The notes below the pieces were generated by a model, which searched no databases, was not told the DNA's origin, and saw nothing but the letters and a program-made list of their open reading frames with translations. The position numbers and the translations under genes are program-made. A DNA stretch of 13,022 nucleotides, from the NCBI RefSeq assembly GCF_000002865.3, contig NW_001865060.1, positions 240,682-253,703 on the forward strand. Reading direction: 5' to 3'. How positions within the stretch are numbered: the stretch's first letter is position 1; each line of letters opens with the position of its first letter. Shown here piece by piece: positions 1-9,700 of this stretch. This DNA is from Monosiga brevicollis MX1. Taxonomy: Eukaryota; Opisthokonta; Choanoflagellata; Craspedida; Salpingoecidae.

Positions 1-773
1 CTCTTGCAAGTCTTCACACCAGGAGCAACCATCAATGTCTGAGCAGGATGCACAGTCGTGCTGCTCTGAGCACGAAGCCGGGCAGGTGGCAGGCGAATAC
101 TTGATGTTGCGAATGACAGTGACTGGCGATGCGGGGCTCAAGCAAAAGTGGTGCCTTTCCGGAAGCAAGAGAGGTGTGAGAAGAATGTCCCAAAGGCCTC
201 TGCAGAGCGCAACTTAGCAGCGGGGCGATTCACGTACTGGAAGGGTGGGTTTTCGTACCAGCCGCACCGGCCAGGCGTACCGCCCGCACCTGTAATAGAG
301 GCAGGGCAGGCAGTACGAGTCAGGAAGGACAGAGGCAGAGACAGTGACGGCAGAGAGACAACAGGGTAGAAGAGCCGAAAGCCATTTCAAAAGGAAAAAG
401 GAAACATTAAAAACACAGAAGCAAAGGAAGCACGTTCAGTGAAGGAAAAGTATGTGACGACGCCGTGATACCACGCACCGGGGTGTCCTGGGTCAGCAAG
501 ACCAGCACAGGAGCTGCACTGGGCTCGGTTACCACAAAGATTACACAAGCCCTGCTCGCGGATGACGACGTCGTTACTCAAGAAATCGTCATCCTCTTGG
601 AAACAAGTACCCAGCAAACCGGCAAAATCTTGTGACTGGTGGAAGGCCCACTTGCAGCGGTCATCAGACGCGCACATCTCACAGTCGGTGTGAGAGGAGC
701 ATGGTGGCAGAGCCGGGCAGGCACTTGCTGCCGGGGCACCGCAGCTTGCATTGGTAGGGGCGCAGCCCTCAGG
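1..773 (-). other. MEGF8: C-terminal PSI series, truncated by window edge
   Basis: Residues about 2878-3044. PSI-like cysteine spacing is seen in CSSHTDCEMCASDDRCKW, CNLCGNRAQCSSC with GRCGWYE, and CPASCSEQHDCASC with GCSWC. Introns are 290-478 (phase 1) and 155-237 (phase 2). The second is deduced because the frame must change between PPFQ and the CPASC module. Its acceptor could be at 155, keeping an HHFCLS stretch that fits MEGF8, or nearer 143. The open reading frame runs off the left edge, so no stop codon is visible. Confidence 0.78.
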
Positions 774-3700
774 TCGCGGTCGCTGTAGTACATAGGCATT
801 GCGGCTCAACACACCATCAAAGCCACCAATGGCTAAGAGCTGGGCCTTATCCGCGTGCCATCGAACAGCCGCGGCACTCTCTGTGTAACCGGGCATGGGA
901 GCGGGCGAAGAATAGCCAAGGGCAGCCGCGGCACCCTTGCTCAGCCAGCTCTCACAAGCCAAGTCGTAGACAAACACCTCTGACTCATAGCAGTTCAAAG
1001 GTTCTGCCTCGTCGTACGCTGAGCCTGAGGCCAGGACCTAAACAGCGCAGAAAGACAAACAGTTGAGAGAAAACGAGAGAGGGAGAAAAACAAAACAGTT
1101 CAAGACGCACAATCTTTGAGACAGCATGGAGTGGGGAATCATCCTGCGCTTTTTAATTTTTTTTTTTTTTAAAGAACATACCAAATGATGATTGAGAATG
1201 CCACCCACGTGTGCAAATCGACTCGGGGTGTTGGCCGCTGAGGTGGGCGCGGCGGGCAGGGCTATCCATGTTTCTGTGGCCAGTTGAAAAGCCCAAAGTC
1301 GACTCCGAGTGCCCATCTGCGTCAAACCGTGCGCGGGCACAAGAGGATGATAAGCGGCCACGAGTTGCATCTAAAGTGGGAGTGGAAATGGCGCGGAGCT
1401 GCTGTGATTGTACCTTGCCATATTGAAAGTACGCGGCCTGATTGAAGATGCCGTTTGTCATACGGACTTGACCTCGACCACCGTGGAGTAGGATGCGCCG
1501 CCGTGCCTCATCAAAAACAACAACAGACTGCATTGCCCCGGCCGGTGAGGCACCCTCCAGACTCATTTCCTATCGGGGTAAGACGACAATTCATTACAAC
1601 GTTAGCTGCATTCCACATTGGTGAAAAAGCCCGCGCCTCTCAAGTGGCTGTCCTGTCTTGAGGGGCAAAGACACAGCGCTCGCCAAACACACGCACCTGC
1701 CAAAGGCCTTCCGTGGGGTCATACACATAAAAGACATCCAAGAGGCCATCCTCATAGCCACGCCCTCCAATCAAGTACAGGCGGCCCTCAGCTGATATCA
1801 ACTGGTGGCCTGCACACGCTGGTGGCCACGTTGTATTGGCGGCGGGTACGACAGGGGACCAGGTCCAAGACTGTAGATCAAGTCGCCAAAGCTCGTCATT
1901 CAGTTGATGTTGGTCGTTCAAGCCACCAAACACCCACAGCGTGTTGTTTAAGAGAGCAGCAGCGTGGCGGTAACGGGGACTTGGACTGGTTGCTGTGCCC
2001 TCAAGGCGAGCACGCACCGTCAGGGCCATGCTTTCTGGGGTCACTTCCAGAACTTGAGCTTTGACGGTACCCTGACCAAATTTGCCCCGGAACCCTAGTG
2101 CCGATCCTTCACCTGTACGGCCTCCAACAAGCAGCAAAATGTCCCGTGTCGCGTCATATGTCAGCGAGTGTCCCGCCAGACCATGCTCTAGGACGCCCGT
2201 GCGCTCGGTCCAACCGCCCACGGCCGAGTTCAGTTGGCAATCTGTGCCATGGCGTCCAGGCAAGCACAGACAGTGTCCAGTATTGGGATTGCACGAGCCC
2301 CGCGTCGCATCACACGCTGGGGAGCAACGCGGCTCGCTGCAGTCGTAGCCGGTAAACCCCGCATCGCAAAGGCAAGCACCGGCCACACAGCGGCCATGAG
2401 CACAAAAGTCGGAGCAGTTTTGCACCGAATAACGTGCCACATAGCCTTGCATTGCGTACAATTCGTCGGACCACCAGTGCAGGGTCATATTACCGCGTGC
2501 CCGCAGGGTGGGCGGCAAAGACAACCCAGACAACGTTCCCAGCTGCGGAGAGCGGAGAGAAGGACCTTCAAATACGCGCAGCAAATCAAAATGACACTCG
2601 GTCTGGAAGGACACCATCTCCAGAACAATGGTCAGCTCCGGGTTAGGTGCCACGAGCACCGTGATACAGGAGTGATCAATCTCGTAGCAGTCCGGAGCAC
2701 CCAAGCCGTTGGGACAAGTGGAACCCGGACCCGACCCCAAATAGCCAGAGGACAGGGTCAGCGCGATGCGATTCCGCCCTTCACTGCAGTATGCCATGCA
2801 CGGCCCACCGTTCAACGGATTGCCATACAGGCCCGGGCGGCAAACGTTACAGGTCGGCCCCTCTGTCACTGCATCACAACTGCAGGTGCCCGTCTGCGGA
2901 TCACAGGAGCCGTGGCCATTACAAGGGCACGGTTGACACGCGCCTCCGTTGGTCGCGTTGCCGTAGTAACCCTCAGCACAGCGCTCACACAATGCTCCCG
3001 TCGTGTGTTCTTGACAGGCGTCGCAAAGTCCGGGTCCGTCCGTACAAGTGGCGTGTTTATTGCACCCACACTCGAGCTCGCACAGCGCCCCAGTGTAGCC
3101 AAGCGCACATTGGCATTCGTCGGGCGCCACGCAGCTACCCCCGTTGACGCACGGTAGCGTACAGATCGGGGCACAAGTGTAGCCATCACCCTGGTAGCCT
3201 TCATCACACACGCATTGAAGCTGGCCGTTTCGCGTGGCACAGGAGGCATTGGCGGCACAGCCGTGCTGACCTTGAATGCACGTGCTGCAGTTTTGACCGT
3301 CAAAACCGGCGTCGCAGACACAAACACCATACCCGCCCGGCCGCACGGCGTGCTCGCAGGTACCAAAAACACAGCCAGCAGAGCAGATGGGGCTACAAAA
3401 GGACCCGTTTCCAGTGAAGCCCTCGTCGCAGACACAAGCCCGGCTCGCCGCCGCATCCGAGGTACAACTGGCATTGGGGTGACAGTCGTGCGTGCCCTCG
3501 ACGCACTCGGTACACTGAGGGCCGGACCAGGCCGGTACCCCCGGCACATAAAGTGACTCATCGCACGTGCAAGCACCTGGCGCAGTGCAATTACCGTGCA
3601 CGCAGGCTAGAGGGCAAACGGGTGTGCAAGAGGTCCCATCGCCAGCGTACCCTGCCTCACACTGACACAAATAGCTCCCAAGCCATATCGCTGTCTCATT

Positions 3701-6700
3701 TTCGGTGCGCACCATGCCCGCCGCTTGCTTGGCTGGGGTATCAAACAGGGCGTCCCGCGTTGCGGCATCCAACTTGGTACATTGCGCATGCGCAGCAGCA
3801 CACGCGTTGGTCTCTGGACACTCGGTGCAGGCGGAGCCTCCCCACTCCTCAGTGCAGTTGCATGTGTCTGCTGCCACACAGGTACCGCCATTTGCACAGG
3901 GCATAGTGCACACCGGCAGGCAGCCCTCAAATCCAACCAGCACAGGATCGTCATCGGTCTCGTTACCAGCATAGCCCAAAGGTATGCTTGCGCTCAGTTT
4001 GGCGTGCGAAAGAGAACCAAGAGGGCGATAGCCCTGACGGCAGCGACACAACACGAGACCATCTTGATCTGTGCAGGATGCATGGGGGGTGCACAGGGCT
4101 GAACCAGATCCGTCGTCTGCAAAGTCAACCAGCTCCACCTCGGCGCACTCGCTGCAGTTGGTCCAGGCGGAGTTGGCAAAGCCTGCAGCACACACACACG
4201 TGTTGACCGCCTGGCACTGGCCGTGATCGCAGCCATCCGGACACGTAGGCATACAGGTGAGGTTTGCCCCGGCACCCTCTTCTTCGTATCCCTGAGCACA
4301 AACGCACTGGTAGCGCGTCTCATTACCAGGTAAACCTGGTTGAGCTGGCATCATCTCACAAGCGGCATTCTCTTGGCACACGTCCACCATGTTGGGGTTG
4401 CACAAGTCACACTGCGCGCCACCAAAACCATCAAAGCAGGAGCACTCGTTGGGCGCCACGCAGGTGCCAAAGACACAACCCTCGGCGCAAATAGGTTCAC
4501 AGCGCTCCATGGGATCGCCTTGGTACCCGGGTGCACACGTGCAAGCCAGTTGCCCGCCGGAGGCGAGCGATGCCACGCACTCGGCATCTTGCCCGCATGG
4601 ACTGTGATCTGGATCACACTCACGACATGCAGCGCCCATCCAGCCGGCCTCGCAAGCACACACATTCGGCGAGATGCAGCGACCATGCTCAGCATGACAT
4701 TCAGGGAAGCACACGGGCACACAGGTGTGGCCATCTCCCTCAAACCCAGAGCGACAAGTACAATTGAAGAGAAAAACGCCGCTGTAAGGGTGGGGCAGAC
4801 GCTGACACGTGGCGTACGGGGAGCTGTGCCCCAAAACAAGCGAGTGGTCAAACGGTGAGTAAAACACGAGCGCCATAGACACACCACTAGGACGGCATCT
4901 TTCTGGGGCTTCATGACACTTACCAGTCATAATCAGGGTGTGTGGTGTCACAGCTTGTGCAATTACCGCCCGCAAACCCGTCAACGCAGCGGCACACGTC
5001 GGGCGCCACGCATTCCCCGTGTACGCAACCCAAAGTCTCGCAAACCGGTGCACAGCTCTGGTCTGGCACACCAGCATAGCCTTCGTTGCAGCGACAAACA
5101 AGCGGATGGGAGGGATCGGTGCCGTCTGTTCGGTTTGTAGCATTAACATAGCCCTCGGGTGGTTCGATCCAGCCAGCAGGGGCACAGCTGGCATTGACAC
5201 CGCACGGGTGAGCACCACTGGATTGCAATATGCAACCCTCACAGGTGGGGCCGGTCCATTCGGATGCGCATGCACACACATTGGGTGCCACACAAGCTCC
5301 ATGCACACAACCCGCTGGGCAGTCGGGCAAACAGGGTACGGTGGTGGACGAGGTGGGGCGGTAGCCATCCGCACATTCACATCGAAAGGAGTTGGGAAAG
5401 GTGCCGTTCACATCAACGCACGCTTCGAAAGTCACATTGCAATTGTCCAAACCCAGACTGCACTCGTCAACTTGGGGACAAACGTCGTAGGCCCACAGAG
5501 TTCGGTCTGAGAGACCGCCCTCTTCACCCGTGGCCAGGGCTCGGGGACCGCCGAAATCTCCCACAACGCAGCGGCCCAGGTGGGGCGACGAAGCGTTGTA
5601 TGCCCAGCCACACTCAAATGCAGTTGTGCAGGTGTAGCAGTCATCCATTGCTTCGCACACAGAGCACCGACTCGCGTCCGTCTGCCAGTCCAAACAGCCC
5701 CCACTGGGATATTCAGAGAGGTAGGCGTGAAAGGGAAAGCAGCTTTGCGTTGTCGCGCACCATCCACACTCTACGAGCGCAGCACAAGATGCACAGTCGT
5801 TCTGCTGATAGCAAGGAGACGGGCACTCAGCCACCTCTCGGGTCGCCACGTACGGCGTCGTGTGGCGGCAGTAGTAACTGGCATATTCACAGTGCGCCTG
5901 GTCGAGACAATCGGTGCATTCCGTGAAGTCTGAGCAATCGGGGCAATTGTCAAAGCTGCTAATATGCGCCTCGCAGGAGTCAACCGAGTCGTGCAGAAGG
6001 TCGGTTGAAGCCACACAGAGCCCGTTGCACCACGTGCAGCTGCTTGTGGAGAGGCAACCTCGGCAAGAATCAAAGTCGCTGCAATTGGTGGGCGCGAAGG
6101 GAGTTAAAAGAGCGGGCGGGATGACGTCGGCGTCTGAGATGTTGGCAAAGGCGTCAGGACTGGTGCCGGTGGACCAAGCCACCAGCAGTTGATGTTGTCC
6201 GTAGTATGACGCGTACGAAGCCACAGCAAGGGTGCGAACAAGGTAGCGACGCCCAGCTTCTAAAGGAATCGAAGCAGACCGCTGCCTAGAACTGACAGTC
6301 CATGAGAGCTGCGGAACCGGTGAGAGGGCGGGGAGAGAGACGATGCGCTCCAAGTTGGGCATCGCGTCAGTGGAGCCGCGCGAAGTGTCAAAAGCCAGAA
6401 ATAGGTTGGCTGCCAAGCCTTGGCGATTGCGAAGAAAGAAGGTGTAGTTGGCGGAGTGTGTTGGCGTAAGGTACGCAATCATTTCTTCGCCGTAAGGTGT
6501 GCGACCCGACGTGGGCGAGGACAAAGTATCGGCCAATTCAACGTCACGGGGAAATGCATGCTCCAAATCATAACATTGCTCAAAGGTTGAGAGGGTAAGG
6601 CTGCCGTAAAAGTCGTAAAGGCGGCGTACAACGCCCGTGGTCGCCTTGGTGAGGCTGCAAGCAGCTGGATCAGTTGCCATTGAGGTTGAAGCACAATCGC

Positions 6701-9700
6701 TTTCAGCCTCGAGCGAGACGTCCAGGCAAGTACCAGTGCTGGCGCACCACCCACAGCTAGTACTTGCAGCGCACGCACGGCAGTCGGTAATAAGCTCGCA
6801 GGGGGAATCGCACGAGCCGGCCACAAATTCACCGTGCCCTGGGCCTCCGCATGCACGGCTCATGTTGGACTGTGCGGTCTCGGCCACAAACGCAGCCACG
6901 TAGCATAAACCAAGTTGCTGCAACTGTGCAGCAGGTGCGGGGCGTGCGCGCACCACTAGCAAGTCCCCAACCAGACCCGAGCAGCTGGCCACCGTGCCAG
7001 CTGACGTCAAGGTGACGTCAGCGCAAGGCAACGCGGTGTTGTTGGACTGCAGGTACACAGTGATGTTGAGTGCGGGCAAAGCAGCTGCACCGTACAGATG
7101 GATTTCACCCACTGCAAGGGGAAAATTGAAGATGACCTGCCAGCTTGGGGTGGGCTCTGGTTGGGTGACGGCACATGCCTGATCTTGACCAAGGCTAGGC
7201 TCGATGTCAACAGCCGCATGCCCTGCTACCGCCAACCCGGATGTAGAGGACTGTGAAAAGGCCGTGGCAGGCAGGGTGCTGAGAATGTTGGCGTTGAATG
7301 AAGCAAGCTGGCGAAAGTAGGTGCCTGCCGCAGCTTGATCCGCAAAACACATGGGTTCCTCAAGAAATGAACTGGAGCGCCGAGAACGGCTCGACGCTTG
7401 CCTGCGGCAAACGCGCTGCCCCTGCTGCGATAGTGTACGAATGCCACCCAGCTTGTCACACTCGTGACTTGCCACGCAGACGGATGAGGCGTCGCTGGGG
7501 CTGTTGTAGAGCCAGAGGCCATCGAAACACGTGTCGCGATCTGTGCACTGTGTGTTATTGCTGTATGCGTGACAGACGTCATCGCACACGCCTTGATTGA
7601 GCTGATGACTCGGATTGCAGCGGCATGTGGGACTCGCGTTTGAGACATTCCAGGCAATGCAGGTGGCGTTCAAGCCGCAGTCGTTACCACAAAGCTACAT
7701 TGCATCAAGTACCAAACCCGAGGACAGGCGATGGGGCCGTGAGTGACAGGAACAAGCGCGATGGAGAAGGCATGCATGAAAACGGCCACGGCAAGCGCGA
7801 GTGCAACCGGACAACCTGGTTGAGAGTGGGCTCGATGTGACAGCTTGTGCTGCCGTTGATGGGGCTGGGCAAAAAGTACGTGCCCGCATTCGAGGCGTTG
7901 GCAACCAGGGAGGAATTCACGGGTAGCACATCAGCACCAAGGAAAGGAAGGCATTGGCGTGGCTGAGATAGGGTGCGGCAGCCATAGTTGGCCGTTGCGA
8001 TAATCACTTGCAAATCAAAGCCTCGGCAGTCCGATCGAGCCAAGCAAATGGCGGCGCAGCTGGCGGCGTCGGCAACCACGTGGGTGTCGAGCACAAGAGC
8101 CTTGAAAAGGTTTGCCATGGACAACTGATTGAAGTGAGCTGGGTATGTTAACTGCGTGTTTGGATAATAGATGAAATCAAGGAGTTCCGCTACAAAATTC
8201 ACACGAGGGGGGCGTGGCGTTGATAGTCGCAGCCAATGACAAAACAACGTGAAGTAAGCAATGCGGGAAAACAGAACAGCAGTGCCTCTGGCAGCAAGAT
8301 GGTGGTTGGCATGATTCACATACATTGAGTGGTTGCTATGCAAAAGCCACATGCAGACTGACTCAGGCAGGTGTCACTGCCTTCATGTGTCTCACACCAG
8401 TTGGACACCGGGCTGTACATGATGACATCGCCCAAGACGGGACCGTTGTACCCACCCGCCACGTAGAGCGATCCGTTGTGAGCAGCCATCGCCAGACCCG
8501 CTCGCCCTCGTGGCACTCGGGATCGATTGACTGCAAAGAGGGAGATATCAATGGACAGGGATGAAGGGTGATAAATGTGCCGTAGCGTAGGATGAGCAAG
8601 GAATGTCAACGCCTGAAGGTCGTGTGCATCTCACCTTGACCGATATTACCGCCAGCGGGGGACCAAGCCCCACATGAAAAGTGATAGACCCAAGTTGCAT
8701 ACCCGTGACACACTTCCTCTTCGTAATGGAGATTATTGAAACCCCCATACATGACCATGGTGTCGTCGTCGATGAGAAGGGCAGCATGGAAGGCAAGCGT
8801 GGAGGGCCAGACCGCGTCCGCTCGTCTCGGAGCTTCGATCCACTCTTGCGTATCCACGAAAAAGATGTCCAGGTCATCCACAGCATCACCATACTGCGCA
8901 TGATAAGGTCGCACTCCACCAAAGGAATAGATGGCGCGCGTCGCTGGGTGGTAAACACTCGTGTGCCCAACTGCTTCTGTAAACACGTGTCGGGCCGGTG
9001 GCAGTGCTTGCCATAAATTAAGAACGGCATCGTATCGAAATTGACGAGACTCAAATGCATCTGTCTCACTCCGTCCGCCGATCAAGTACATGCTGTCTTC
9101 TGCCATGACGGCGCTGTGACCGGCGAGTGGCGGAAGAGAGCAATTGGCAGGGGCGTGGGGGCAAGCCATCAACGTCAATGTTTGACTCGCACGGTGTGCG
9201 TCTGTGTTGGCAAGACAAAAGCTGGTGCAGTCCAGCTGCGGGTCCAGCTGAGTCCAGCTTGAGGTGAGTAGATCAAAGGACCAGAGGTCTGCCAGAACTT
9301 GGCCGCTGTAAACACCCCCGTAAAGGAGGAGTTGCTCGTTGTCCAGCGCCACAAGCGTGGCTAGCTGGCGCGCTGATGGGCCCATGTTTCCACCGCCATG
9401 CAGCAGTTGCCAAACGCCTGTCTGCGGTGCGTAGCATCCGAAACAAGGGCGGGAGAGAGTGAGCCAGCCTCTGTGTGTGGGAGGTCTTCTGAGAAAACAG
9501 GCAAGGCTATTCTCACCTCAAAGTCGAAGGCTACCAAGTCACGGTGCACAGTATCGAAACTGTAGCCTCCAAAGACGTACCACGCAGACTGAACAGAACA
9601 GACGCGATCTTGTGAGCTGGGCGCTGGTGGGCCGATGTTGGGCAAGAGCCTGTCGAGGCAAAGAGCCTGTCAAGGCAAAGGGTTCGTACCTGCGTGTAGC

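Noticed and set aside
1150-1171. T14 run as a retroposon poly(A) tail
   Set aside because: It lies inside intron 1038-1181 with no adjacent target-site duplication or retroelement sequence; a simple homopolymer.
2234-3157. Long plus-strand open frames (307 codons and others) opposite the EGF region
   Set aside because: They are antisense shadows of GC-rich, Cys-rich coding sequence. Their products are low-complexity with no domain, and the minus strand is clearly coding through the whole stretch.
2866-3576. Alternative minus-strand frame of 236 codons within the EGF array
   Set aside because: It overlaps the EGF array in another frame and encodes Arg/Ala/Thr-rich sequence with no EGF cysteine pattern; a frame shadow.
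9539-9689. Frameshift or pseudogene break in kelch 1 caused by the 17-bp duplication
   Set aside because: A GT-AG intron from 9689 to 9589 removes the duplication in phase 0 and rejoins the kelch strand, so no break is needed.
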